In this document: positions 12,365 to 24,060 of the stretch, one piece after another
Numbering within the stretch: the stretch's first letter is position 1
Layout: each line of letters opens with the position of its first letter
Assembly (NCBI GenBank): GCA_029204225.1
Contig: CM055104.1
Location: 53,152,020-53,216,019 of the forward strand
Direction of reading: 5' to 3'
From: Diphasiastrum complanatum
Lineage: Eukaryota > Streptophyta > Lycopodiopsida > Lycopodiales > Lycopodiaceae
DNA length: 64,000 nucleotides
Position numbers and translations under genes: made by a program
Notes under the pieces: model-generated
What the model saw: only the letters and a program-made list of their open reading frames with translations
The model's database searches: none
Told to the model about the DNA's origin: nothing

Positions 12365-13693
12365 TGTGATACAATACCTGCAAAAATGCATGAGAAACTA
12401 CCCATAAGCAGCTACCGCAACCGCACCGCAACTGTCCCGCAAGGACCCACATGCAAAGGCAAAAACAAGGAGTCAACTACCAGTAGGCTACCGCCGAAAT
12501 GGACTCACCGCCAAAGCATCACAGGAGAACCACCAAGGCCCCCGCCAGATGCACCGCAGCCTGCCGCAAGGCCGCTGCCCAAGGCACCGAAGACCACTCT
12601 AGGGCAGACTTCGCAAGAGTCCGGCATGCGATCAGTATGGGGTGACACTCACCGCCAGGGCACCACTGGAGAACCGCAGGTCAATGTATGCAGTCTACCA
12701 ATGGCTTCACCGTTCAAGGCAGGACCGCCCAAGAACTGCATGAGCGCCAACTGCGGTCTACTAGCGGCTTTAATGGTAGACAAGGAAGGACTGCTTAGGC
12801 ACAGCATACTTGCCAGCTACGATCACCATGCGGTGACGGTGACTCACACAAAGGAAAAGCCATTCGAGGCTCATGACCATGAGGAACCACATGGGAACCG
12901 CAAAGTCACCAGCTATGACTAGTTGCGGCTATGGCAACTTTGCTTCATGACCGTAGAGATGGCTGAAAAAAACGGAATGCCTTCACGATCCATGGACAAC
13001 AAAGTACCAGAGGCAACACAGACAACCAAGAAACCATTAGAATGAGCTTAACCAGTTCTTGTAATCACTACTAATTAGCTTAAACCTTTTTCTATGTTCC
13101 TATATATAGGGGATGAACGAGACAGAGAGATTTGATGATCAAAGCATCCGCTAGTAAGCGAGGCCAATTGATGATGAAAGTGTCCGCTAGTAAGCAAGAC
13201 CAGATGACGATGAGATGTGTTGATGAGCTTGATAAGGCCAGAGAGAGAGATAGACGTGCAAGCTAGTAAGATGCACATATAGTTCGTAACAGACACAAAT
13301 TCTCTTGCGGTAACACGTTGTGTGGTATGCCAGACAGAGCTCAAAAAATCATTTGAGAATACTAATGTTGTGCACCTCATGTCTAAGTGTACAATCTTGA
13401 ATGCTTGATGCCTGCTCATTGTCGTTACATATGTTCAGCTATTATTTTTCCATTCCACATAAAGGCTCATTTGTTGAATGCTAATAAATTTAGAATTAGA
13501 TCGGCAGTGTCTGTCTACAGCTTGGAGGAGGATAGATCTTAGTTTGTAGTAGTATATGTGGCTAAGAGTTTGACTCTATATAAGCTTATCGGGAAGCAAG
13601 AGAGCGATGCAAAACTGCTGCAAAGATTGCGTTTGTGGTCGCGTTTCGGCTCTCTTCCTTGGAATCAGAGTGCTTCATCATCAGATTTCATCA
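12365..13693 (+). repeat. 5' LTR of copia relic E
   Basis: It ends at TTTCATCA (13693) just before a primer-binding site. About 12536-13325 is repeated at 15684-16443, which identifies it as an LTR pair. A TATATAAGC motif at about 13572 could be the LTR promoter. The start at 12365 (TGTGATAC) is uncertain because the second copy lacks that part. The 201-codon ORF inside the LTR (12317-12922) is not supported as a gene. Confidence 0.7.
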
Positions 13694-13780
13694 GTGGTAT
13701 CAGATCGTGATGAAAGCGTCTCATATTTCCCATCAATGGTATTAGAGCACATCAGATTCCATCAGTGGTATTAGAGCACT
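13694..13780 (+). other. Triplicated primer-binding-site segment
   Basis: Three successive copies of an LTR-end plus primer-binding junction are seen. TGGTAT motifs at 13695, 13738 and 13766 are each preceded by CATCA or CATCAA and followed by CAGATC or TAGAGCAC. Confidence 0.7.
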
Positions 13781-13861
13781 AAGGTTTATCAGAGCCGTTA
13801 TCAGAACAAAGGAGCCTCATTCAAACTGAAAAGTTGTAAGCTACAATCCAAGATATGCACA

Positions 13862-15637
13862 ATGCTTCAGGAAGATGGGTCAAACTACCTAGCCTGGAAG
13901 GTGAAGACTTCGCTTATCCTAAGAGGAGAAGAGCTTTGGCATTGGGTGGACAGGATCAAAGAGAAACCAACCAATACTAGAAAAGAGCTTCATGAATGGA
14001 AGGAGAAAAATGATAAAGCATTAGTTGTTATCTCCTCCTCCATCAAAAATAGCATCACACTCGATCTCTCATCAATATCAAATGCATGAGAACTATGGGA
14101 CGTGTTGATATCAAAGTTCGAGACCAAATCATGCATTTGGAAGGTCTCAACTCACGTACCTACGCTCGGATGATAAAGATCTCACAACATTCATCAGGAA
14201 GATGAAAAACTTACTCCTTTCTTTGCACACTGGAACAAAACACGCTGTCTCACAGGAGAACCAACTTACGTACCTATTGCGTGCACTACCAAGATCTTTC
14301 GAAATGACATGCACTCTATTAGTGAAGGATCCTACGATGACCCTCAAGACGGCAATAGCCGAGATCAAAGAGGAGGTAGAAGTGAGAGAGCACTACGATG
14401 AGAGGCACTTGTCAGATCAAGCTCTGTATAGCAACAAAGATCAATACAAGAAGAAGCCTCATCCTAAGAGGGAGTTGTCTCAAAGACCCCGACCGTAGTC
14501 AGTAGAAGGATGCAGACAAAGAAGGAAGATCCAAAGCACCTACCAAGCACAGACCCCAAGGTGGTGACAAGAAACTCTATGTTAGATGCAGATGCGATGG
14601 ACATACCGTTGATACATGTCGGTTAAATCCAAACATTCAATGCGTACATTGTTGTAAGAAAGTCCATGCAGTCATGGATTGCTATCAAAAAGCAAAAAAA
14701 GAAGAAGACACTTAGCAGGAAGGAGACCTCCGACAGCTCGTCGTATGTAGAGAAGCCAGAGTCATCGAAGATGGCTGAGGAGAGAGCAAACAACAATCCA
14801 TCCGCCTATCTATGAACAGACACACTAGATCCACGAGTCCATGGACATTCTATGGCATAGAAGACTATGTCATACTAATACGATGGCTTTATACAAGGCT
14901 AGTCACAATGGACTATTCACCGGCGCAAGCATCAAAGATGCAAACAGTCTAAAGTCATGTGATGCATGTAACAAAGGGAAGATGTCACGAACACCCTTCA
15001 CGAGAGACTCGCACAAGACTATAGATCTGTTGGAGCTGATACATTCTGACATCTGCGGACCTTTTGACATGGTCTCATTGGAGGCTCGAAGTGCTACATC
15101 ACGTTCATTGATGACTTTAGCAAGTTCGCTACCGTATACTTCATACATAACAAATCAGAGGCACTTGATAAGTTTACAGAGTTTGTAAACTAGGCCAAGA
15201 AATGGACCAAGAAGAAGGTGAAGCAGCTAAGGACAAACAGAGGCAAAGAGTACGTATCCATACAAAGTGAAACATGATATCTCCAAGCACTTTGAGATAT
15301 CAGCCTTGGGTGAAGCACGATGCTACCTAGGATTGGAAATTGATCGAGATCTTGAGGATGACAAATTGTATTTGCACTAATCGAGGTATATTCAAAGGAT
15401 CATTGATGACTTTCAGATGACTAAATGTAAAGGAGTCAACACTCCGATGATTGTAGGCACAGTGCTAACAAACACAGACTGTCCGAAGAATGACAAAGAG
15501 AGCGAAGCAATGGTCAACAAGCCCTACAAAAGGTTGATATGTACTTTAATGTACTTGGCAGACAACACACAACTGAGCATTGTGTATGCAGCATTCAGAC
15601 TGAATTGAATTAATGCAGTGTTCAGATTGAATTGAAT
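13862..15637 (+). pseudogene. Ty1/copia relic E: gag, integrase part and RT end
   Basis: Gag starts at 13862 (MLQEDGSNYLAWKVKTSL) and continues with frameshifts to 14498. A nucleocapsid region follows at 14575-14700 with one good CCHC knuckle (CVHCCKKVHAVMDC) and one degenerate one. Protease is missing. Integrase resumes at 14841 (WHRRLCHTN, then ELIHSDICGPFD) and is frameshifted. After about 15270 the sequence jumps to the very end of RT (ALGEARCYLGLEIDRD, then TLMYLAD). The RT catalytic core is absent, so the copy is non-autonomous and dead. Confidence 0.85.
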
Positions 15638-15683
15638 TAATGTACTTGGCAGACCACACACAACCGAGCATTGTGTACACACC

Positions 15684-16443
15684 GCCAGATGCACTGCAAC
15701 CTGCCACAAGGCCTTTGCACAAGGCACCGAAGACCATCGTAGTGCAACCGCTCAAACTCCGCAAGAGTCCGGCGGCATGCAGTCAGTATGCGAACGACAC
15801 CCACTGCCAGGGCACCGCTGGAGAACCACAGGTCAACATATGCGGTCTACTAGTGGATTCACTGTTCAAGACAAGACCACTCAAGAACCGCATGAGCACC
15901 AGCTGTGGTATGGTAGTGGCTTCAATGGTAGACAAGGAAGGACCGCCTGGACATCGCATACTTGCCAGCTGTAGTCAGCATGCAGCGATGGTGACTCACA
16001 TGAAGGAAAAGCCATTCGGCTCGCGACCAGTTGCTAATCACCAACTACACCCAGGTGTGGCTATGACAACTTTGCTTCATGACCGCAAAGATACCACAAG
16101 GCAACGATTGTGGTCATAAGATGATTGCAAAGATGGCTGAAAAATGGCACACCTTCATGATCCATGGACAACAAGACAACCAAGAAACTGTTAGAATGAG
16201 CTTAAGCAGTTCTTGTAATAATTGCTAATTAGCTTAAATCTTTTTCTTTGTTCCTATATATAGGAGATGAATGAGACAGAGAGATTTGATGATCAAAACA
16301 TCCGCTAATAAGCGAGACCATATGTTGATGAGATGTGTTGATGAGCTTGATAAGGCCAGAGAGAGAGATAGACGTGCAAGCTAGTAAGCTGCACATATAG
16401 TTCGTAAGAGACATAGATTCTCTTGCGGTAATGCACTGTGTAG
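15684..16443 (+). repeat. Truncated 3' LTR of copia relic E
   Basis: This is homologous to 12536-13325. Its left end begins after a short rearranged segment, and its right end is interrupted at 16443 by the LTR of copia relic C. The remainder of the LTR was not found on the other side of relic C. Confidence 0.75.
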
Positions 16444-17314
16444 TGTTGGAAAGAGGTGTGTGAAAGATAGGTCGAACTCGAAAAGAAAAAAATTCGAATA
16501 AAAAGAATTCGAACGACAAGAAAGAAAACTTTTTGTGCGCAACGAAATAAACTATCTTCCTCTTTCTTTATGCATGACTACACCTATCAATTCCGAGCAA
16601 AACAATAGTGATAGAAAACACATTTGATCTTATAGTAACTAACTTTGAAAACATTAGTACTATAGTGATTACATGGCCAAACATTAAGCATTGAAACATC
16701 AGACAAATAATTTGTCGCAAAACATTAGACAAATAATTTATCGCGAAGAACTACAAAAATGCATACATTCTGAGACGAGGCTGAACGCAATAAGAAGATA
16801 GTACTGATTCAGTGTGGAAGTGAAACAAATGTAAGTGAGTACAACAAGTTGCGGATCAGAGCCACGTACTCTAAGCTATCTCTGAACTAATCAACTCTAA
16901 AGAACTGAGCTAGAATGCTCAAGAGTGTACAAGCTCATAGGCTTGAGAGAGAGAGTGCTAACTATTCGATATTTGATCCTCTTCTCGATCATCTTCTTGA
17001 TCATAAGATGTTGAAATATGAATAGCTATTTATACTGAGCAATTAGGTCATCAAAAGCGTCATTTAGTTGGTTGTGATGTGTTGGCATCCATCCAGTTAG
17101 GACTTCTCATAAACTACTTGCTGATGGATTAATGCAAGTCGGTGGCTTTGGTCATAAATAGTCTGTCTGAAGAAATGAACATAAACTGTCATTGTGAGTC
17201 ATTTCGAGTAGTTATGCAGACTGCGTAAAAACACAAAGAAAACTGCAGGTCTGGATAGAAGTTGGATGAAGATTAAAATGTCGATTAGTCGATTACTGGG
17301 AGAATAAACCAACA
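16444..17314 (-). repeat. 3' LTR of copia relic C
   Basis: The plus strand reads TGTTGGAAAG at 16444 and ends AAACCAACA at 17314. A polypurine tract (minus strand TTAAGGGGGAG, 17315-17325) directly abuts it, which defines it as the 3' LTR of a minus-strand element. No matching 5' LTR was found. Confidence 0.8.
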
Positions 17315-17523
17315 CTCCCCCTTAATTTGAATCCATGAATGCCTTGACCTTTAAACTTAGATCTGCACAAAACTTCATGTGTGCATCCAAGCTTAACGCT
17401 TAAGTAAAAATATCCGTTGTCATATCTTGTGTTCGACATTACTACAATCTGACCTCTTTGTTGAGAACTTTGCTTCTGACATAGTGATACTTAAGCTCAA
17501 TGTGCTTACTCCTAGGATAAAAT

Positions 17524-18470
17524 CTAGGGTTGACTGACAAGGCAATGGCACTTTGATTTATCACAAAATAATAATGTCGAAGTATATTGACTCAGACTGA
17601 TATCTAAAAGTAGGTTTCTCAACCAAATTGCTTCCTTAGCAGCTTGTGAGGCTGCGATATACTCTGATTCTATAGAAGATAGAGCTATCAAAGATTGCTT
17701 GCGACTGTTCCAAGAAATTGGACCATTGTTGAGGAAGAATGTAAATCCATAAGTAGATTTACGAGTGTCTATATCTCCTGCCCAACTTGCATCTGTGTAA
17801 CCATTGAGTAAATTGAGTTTGTCATTGTCGACTGCTCCATAACAAATGCAAAATTCCTTAGTAGCTCGAAAATATCTCATGACTCTGATGAGAGCCTTCC
17901 AATGTGTTACACCAAGGTTGGTCATATACTGACTTAGGGAGCTGACTACAAAAGCTATGTCTGGTCTGGTACAGATCATTGCGTACATAAGAGATCCTAT
18001 TATCGAATGATAAGGATACTCATGCATCTGCTTCTTTTCTTCATTATTTGGGGACACTAGCCCTTTGACAATTTGAGACCTGGTTCCATTGGTGAGAGAG
18101 CTAACGTGCAATTAACCAGATTATATCTGACTAACATAGTGTAGATGTACCTCTGTTGAGTAATGTAGATCAACGTTAGATTTTAGTCTCTGTAAATCTG
18201 AATACCAAGGCAAAAATGAGGGACATCTGTTCTGAATATAGGTTGATGTTGAAACAGCTTCAACCCATAAGGACTTCGGAAGTGTCACTTGTGATAACAT
18301 GCACTTTGCCGATTCGACTAAGGTTCTGTTCTTTCCTTCAGCAAGACCATTTGACTGAAGCGAATAGGAGGTAATGTGTTGTTGCTCAATGCCGTTGTTA
18401 AGGCAGTGCTCCTTGAATTTGGTGGAGATGCATTCTCCCCCATTATCGGATCTCAATGCTTTGATTCGTT
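17524..18470 (-). pseudogene. Copia relic C: integrase end fused to RT end and RNase H
   Basis: Integrase enters at 18456 (RSDNGGE, then NGLAEGKNRT, giving the second and third catalytic acids) and reaches YIQNRCPSFLP near 18205. It then jumps straight to the end of RT (LGIQIYRD, an in-frame stop, then ITQQRYIYTML). RNase H follows in 18111-17524 (YTDASWAGD, then SSIESEY) and shifts frame near LLFCD before its end. The whole RT catalytic core is missing. The gap lies between the same domains as in relic E. Confidence 0.85.
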
Positions 18471-18531
18471 TACCAAACTGATTTTCTGCGTGCTCATTGA
18501 ATTGTCTGAACTTGATGAAAGCTTCTGACTT

Positions 18532-19296
18532 CTATTTAATGAAGTAAACAACCGTTCTTCTGAAAAATTCGTCAATAAAGGTAATGAAATACTTTGCTTC
18601 TAGTAGTGAAGGAGTTTGCATAGGTCCACATATATCTATATGAATAACATCTAACAGACCTTTTCCAGCATGTCTATAACTCGGTCTGAAAGGAATTCTA
18701 GTATGCTTTCCAAAGATGCAGCTATGGTAGACAAGGAGATCAACTTTACTAGAAGGATAGTCGAGATCAAGTACTAGGGATTGTCTGGACATGTTCAAAA
18801 TAGATGCATAATTCAAGTGTCCTAAGTGATGATGCCATAATAATGTTTTATTGACAAGAACAGAGGTTTTCAAAGCTTGACTATAATCAAAATAACAATG
18901 TGCCAATCTATATAAGTATCCATGCCTCTTGCCAAGTGCAAGGATCTTATTACTCCTATCGATAATTCTACATTGGTTAGATTCAAATTCTACCGAATGA
19001 CCTAAATCTGTGATTTTACTTACTGATAACATATTTGTAGATAGTTTAGGAACATACAAGACTTTCGATAGTAGTTTGAATTGATCATGCTGGAATCTTA
19101 ATCTTACAATGCCTTTACATTTAATAGTCTGAATGCTATCGTCACCAATATGAACATACTTCTTCGTGCTGTAAGACATATATGATTGAAAAATCTCGCG
19201 ATGATTGGTCATATGTTGAGTAGCTCCGGAATCCAAAAACCACGAATCATTTGAATTTGTGTATTTGTCTTTGACCATAAAAGTGCCTTCGTCCAT
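18532..19296 (-). pseudogene. Copia relic C: protease and N-terminal integrase
   Basis: This is a 254-codon open frame. The protease motif WFLDSGATQHM is near residue 20. The pre-integrase zinc segment is WHHHLGHLNYAS, but its later CxxC reads VYHSC, losing one Cys. The integrase core begins IHIDICGPMQTP, then ITFIDEFFRRT. A stop at 18530 separates it from the rest of the integrase; the flanking sequence continues in frame, so it is a single nonsense change. This is the longest open part of relic C. Confidence 0.85.
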
Positions 19297-19374
19297 TTCG
19301 ACTTCAGTAGGTGCTTGAATTGTATTTGCTTGTTGATCAGGTTGGTTGGCTGCATTATTCGCTTTGAGGATTCA

Positions 19375-19950
19375 ACAATTTTGGATCTCATGGTTATTGC
19401 ATTCGCAATACCTGCAAAACATTTTCTTTTTTGACGAATGTGGATTTGATGATTGTTCTTGACCTTGAGTCTGTTTCTTATTCGATGTAGACTGCTTGGA
19501 GATTGTTTTTGCTTCTATTGTTTCGAGCCCTTGTTGACATACAGAGCATGAGACGAAGAGGTAGATGAAGGGTCTTGACTTTTTCAATTATCTTCTTGCA
19601 GCAACATAGTGATAACTCTAGTAAGAGTTAAATCTGAGTGTGTCATGATGATCATCACCCAGTTCTCATATGTAGAGGGTAGGCTTGAAAGCAATGTCAT
19701 AATTGTGTCTTGATCGTCTATGACTGATCCGACAGTGGCCATCTGTTGCAAGAGATTCTTAAACTGGTTAATATGATTCTGAAGATAATCATTATTTGAC
19801 ATCTTGAGTGTGAAGAATTTCCTTCGAGGATGTAACTTAGTAGTTACGTATCTCACATCATATAGTGAGCTCAGGATGTCCAAAACTTATTTTGAAGTTC
19901 TGGCTTTAGCTATGTGGCCAATTTGAGTATCTGATATATTCAATTGATAC
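19375..19950 (-). pseudogene. Copia relic C: gag segment
   Basis: The capsid part is at 19883-19584 (YVTTKLHPRRKFFTLKMSN, then MTLLSSLPSTYENW). Frameshifted nucleocapsid follows at 19587-19375 with a CRYCECNNHEIQNC knuckle. Its left partner in element order is a second protease fragment, not a gag start, so the element has been rearranged. Confidence 0.8.
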
Positions 19951-19954
19951 ATAA

Positions 19955-20507
19955 GTGGCTGTGTGAAAAGCTTGACTGTTAGAAGAGTAGCAATGGCTGA
20001 GTTTGTAAAGATAGCCGCTTCTTCTTTCGAAGGCTAGAACCTTTTGGGATTTGTCAAGAATTGTGTAGCCTTCTATATCGAATTCGACCCTATGATCTGA
20101 ATCCATGATTTTGCTAGTTGAGAGCAGATTCTTGGTTAGATTTGGAACGTGGAGAACGTTAGACAACAACTTGACTTCACCTCTTTTGAATTCACCTCTG
20201 ACTATTCCTTCACCTTCGATTGAATGTGATGAGTTGTCTCCAAGTTGCACATCTTGAGTGTGGGTGAATGACTTATAGTCTTTGAACCAGTCGTGATGGT
20301 GAGTCATGTGTTGAGTGGCTCCGGAATCTAGATACTAGGAATCGATATCATGTTGTTCTCCTACTTTGGTCATGAAAGCTGCTTCATCTTCTTCTTCTTG
20401 TTGATTTGAGTGACTGGTTGTAACACTATGTGCTTGTTGTTGGAACCGACAGAACCTGAATTGCTCCCAGCATGGGAAGCAAAGGATGGCAAAGCACTTG
20501 CCATTGT
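19955..20507 (-). pseudogene. Second copia nucleocapsid and protease fragment
   Basis: From the LTR boundary at 20507 the minus strand reads a degenerate Cys-rich knuckle, then EEEDEAAFMTKVGEQHD, a stop, then YLDSGATQHMTHHHDWF and further protease to about 19960 (GYLYKLSHCYSSNSQAF). It then joins the middle of a gag region. It belongs to another copy of a related element, fused by recombination or nested insertion. Confidence 0.75.
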
Positions 20508-21985
20508 TGTTGGAATTAAACCCACAGTTATCTCCTTGGTGAATGACTAATTTCTATTTCATGATTCTTCCTGCACGTTTATTGATCATTGATCTAGGGT
20601 CAATTGAAACCTATTTTGGGTTCAAAGTCTGCTCATCTGATACCTGCAAGAATCACAAACTTAGACAGCCGATTTGTTTGAAGAACGTCTAGAATGGGCT
20701 TTCGGTTGATCTCCAGCAAAGGGTAACCAATCCTATCATAATTTCAAGTTCAGATATTAAGTTCAATTACTTGAAGTCATTGAAGACTTGGCCATCTTCA
20801 AGGACTTCCACAAACTTGCATTTAGAACAAGTCTGCAGATTTACATTACTTTTTCAACAGTCTGCAGAAATACACTAAGTTCGCACAATTTGCATTTTTT
20901 GCACTTTCCCAAAAAATGCGACACTTACTTTTGGCTTCTTTCGTTCAATAATTTTGAAGAAGTCAACTTATGCATAGTTTAAAAGTTTAACTGTTTTTAA
21001 CACCTTCAGCTTTTTGCATTTTTCCGAAAAATGCGAAGAGAGAGAAAATTTTCGAAGGTCATCTATTTTCATGAGTTAAACTGTTTTAAAGGCACCTTCG
21101 CCTTTTTAAGGGCACCTTCAGCTTTTTCGCAAAATCCCGAAGAGGGAGAAAATGTCGAAGGTCGTCTATTTTGAACGAGGGATGTTCTCAGCCACTTCCC
21201 AAAATTTGCAAAGTGAGAGAAAGCCACTTCATGTAAAATGCAAAGTGAGAGAATTTGCAGCGTCCTCGACCGCCTCAACATTCCTAAGTCGTTGACAGTA
21301 TACACTATGTACAGTTGTCACAAAAGCCATATACTTCCAAGTACAATGGCGTACCTAATTAGATGACAAACATTTAATGTAGTTAATACATGGATGCAAT
21401 CTATAAATAGATCATCCCAACACAAATTTCTTGAGATACTCCGTCCATGAGACGTATGATTTTGAGCCTCCTAGTTGCGCCGTCATTCTGGTTGTAATTG
21501 TCACTGTTGTGCTTCAGTGTAATATAACAGCAGCATGTTTTTCTACCTGTGTATAATGTAGATGAATGTTTGTCGTGATTGAATGCACTCTATCGTTGTT
21601 TGATTGTGCTTGTTTACTCACTCTGATCATAACACAGACGTCTACGACTCCTCAATTTTTGATCAGACGATGGCTGTCTTTGACGCTTGAGGAACTTGCA
21701 CTATCACACTGGTATTTCAATTTATTTCAGAACTAAACTTCAGATTGAATCCATTTTTCAACCATTTCTAATATCTTCGGTGGTCTGTACTCTTGTTTTT
21801 GTGAGTATGAATTAATTTTCAAGTTCCTGTTGGGCAATTATAACACTTAAATCTTTGATTATATTTAGCATAAGCTTTCTATTAGACTATTTTTGCATCT
21901 AGCAACTGATTATAATGGGAGAGCTGTTCCACAATATTCTTGCTCTTTTCTCCATTCGTGTTCTTCTATCTCCCTTGTCCCATTA
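20508..21985 (+). repeat. 5' LTR of copia relic D
   Basis: It starts TGTTGGAA (20508) and ends CCCATTA (21985, mutated from CA). A primer-binding site TTGGTATCAAAGC follows at 21989-22001. It is homologous to the minus-strand LTR 9851-11198. Between 21000 and 21250 it carries extra CTTTTT/GCAAAATG-type repeats, which may explain its greater length. Confidence 0.75.
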
Positions 21986-22053
21986 GATTGGTATCAAAGC
22001 ATAGCTCATATAAACCGAGAGATTAAGTGTGTTCTATTTGTATTACTGTTAGT

Positions 22054-23244
22054 ATGTCTCATATATGTAGCTCTTCGTCATCATCCAACGAGGCTAGAAT
22101 CATTGACAAGTTCAATGGTTCTAACTTCTCCATCTAGAAGTTAAAACTCCGGATGATGTTGATAGATAGAGATCTTTGGGATGTAGTAGAAGGTGCTGAC
22201 CTGAAACCAGAATATGGTGATCAAGCAAAGGCATGGAAGATCAAAGATTAGAAGGCCTTAGTATGTATCACACTCAATCTGGCCGACTCCCAAATATCTC
22301 ACGTTACCACATGCAAAACCTCTAAGGATGCATTAGATTTGTTATCAAATCTCTATGAGACTCATGATGTAACCACTAGATTACATCTTAGAAGGAAGTT
22401 CTTTACTCTTAGCATGTCTGATTCTACTGCCATCCCTTCTCACATCAACAGTGTCAAGTCTTTATTGGATCAGTTATCAACTGTAGGATGTTCTATTCAA
22501 GATGACGATGTCGTCATGACCTTGCTTTCTTCTCTTCCAAAGTCGTATGAACACTTTGTGGGGATGATCTCCACACAACCCGACCTCACTCTTCAAAAGG
22601 TGATTGGTCACCTACTTCAAGAAGAAATGCGGAGAAAGACTGGCAGTCTGTCTATCAAAGACAAATCCATGGCTCTATACACCAAGAAGAAAGGCTACTC
22701 CAAGGGCAAGAATCAAGTGCAGTAGCAATAGCAGAATCCTCATACTCAAGGTGAGAATAGTGGATCATGAAAGAAGCTTTTTTGTAGATATTGCAAGAGA
22801 GCCAATAACGACATCAAGGAGTGTCGTATCTGGATCTACAATGAGGCGAAGAAGCAACAACAGCAGCAGCCAGACTCCTCCAACGCGGCGGAATTCAAGG
22901 AGCAAGATACACCTTTTTTAATGGCTTACAACAACAACAACGAAGACTATGATAGCTGGTACCTGGACAGCGGCGCTACCCAACACATGAACTCTCTCAA
23001 GGAATGGTTTACCGAGTATGCAGCTTACAACAGAGATCAATTCATCTACCTCGGAGATTCAAGCACCATACACATGGAAGGCAAAGGGACAGTCAAGATC
23101 ACATTCAACAACGATTTATCTATTTGTGTTCCCAACATCCTTCACATTCCTCAGCTATCAAAGAACCTGTTATCAGTCTCTAAGATAACTGATGAGGGCT
23201 ACACAGTTACTTTCTCATCTGAGCAGTGTACAATATCCGAATAA
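22054..23244 (+). pseudogene. Ty1/copia relic D: gag and protease start
   Basis: Gag starts at 22054 (MSHICSSSSSSNEAR). It has stops near the N-terminus, an open capsid part at 22339-22725 (TRLHLRRKFFTLSMSD, then HLLQEEM), and a nucleocapsid knuckle in which His reads Asn (CRYCKRANNDIKEC). Protease begins at 22921 (WYLDSGATQHM) and reads to 23244, then homology ends. Pre-integrase and all later domains are absent. Confidence 0.85.
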
Positions 23245-23282
23245 GATACTACTCTGACTACATGCACTAGAGTCATAAATCT

Positions 23283-24060
23283 TTACGTACTCTCGGGGGT
23301 CTCAAGTGAAGGACTCTTATGTAGTGCGGCCAATTTGCAGACTTGTATTTCTTTTTTTGTCAGATGAGTCATCAAAATCCAAAGGTCGATAGGAATAGGT
23401 GCAAGGAAATAAACAGAAGAAAGACTCCATAATTTGTAAGATGTGAGAGTGGAATTGTACTCAATGACTCTAGCAGGAACAAAAGGGACTTGGCAACTTT
23501 TGGATTGGTAGAAATCATAAGAGAAAAGGTCACCAATATTGCAAATGTCTTGAGAGAAGATCTCAAGTTGAGAGGCATTGTCTTCATCAAGGTCATCAGT
23601 AAAGACAAGAGGGTGCGGAGATAAAGGAGCATCAGAAGCAGAAGGGGTAGTAACAACAATACCGTTTTCATTTTCCAAGCACATGAACACTTTTCTAATG
23701 TGTGAATTGCAGAACTTTTCTTCTTCTTCGAACTTTTCAACAAAATCATTAAGACGACTATAAAGATTTTCCACAAGGCTCAACGGCTGTTTCTTCTTAA
23801 CAAACTCAAGATAAATCTTTACCCAGTCAACAGTCTCAAATTAATCAGGCAAAAAATCTTATCCTCAGGTCAGCAAAAGAACAAGTAGCCCTATCAGTGT
23901 TAATGATAAATTTATGCATCTCAACGGCCTTTTTCATACAACAAATAATAGTTTGAACAAAATGGTTAGGTGGAGGCATGGGCTCCCCATAACTCAAAGA
24001 GGCAGCTTCTTGAAACCATCATGTGGACTAAACCATTAGAAAAGACCTTTGTTAGTTTAT
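23283..24060 (-). pseudogene. Unrecognised coding relic
   Basis: A 166-codon open frame (23783-23283) is acidic near the middle (VFTDDLDEDNAS) and has a possible helical N-terminal part (VENLYSRLNDFVEKFEEEEK). Protein-like sequence extends upstream with one frameshift (ETVDWVKIYLEFVKKKQPL, then further up NHFVQTIICCMKKAVEMHK) to about 24020. The family is not recognised. It lies next to the truncated end of copia relic D and could belong to a different transposon or to a decayed gene. No start could be chosen. Confidence 0.4.

Noticed and set aside
12317..12922. 201-codon ORF, Pro/Ala/Thr-rich
   Set aside because: It lies in an LTR; the second LTR copy has the same region with frame changes.
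15524..16119. ORFs spanning the 15.6-kb rearranged junction
   Set aside because: They cross from RT remnant into LTR sequence, so they are not natural genes.
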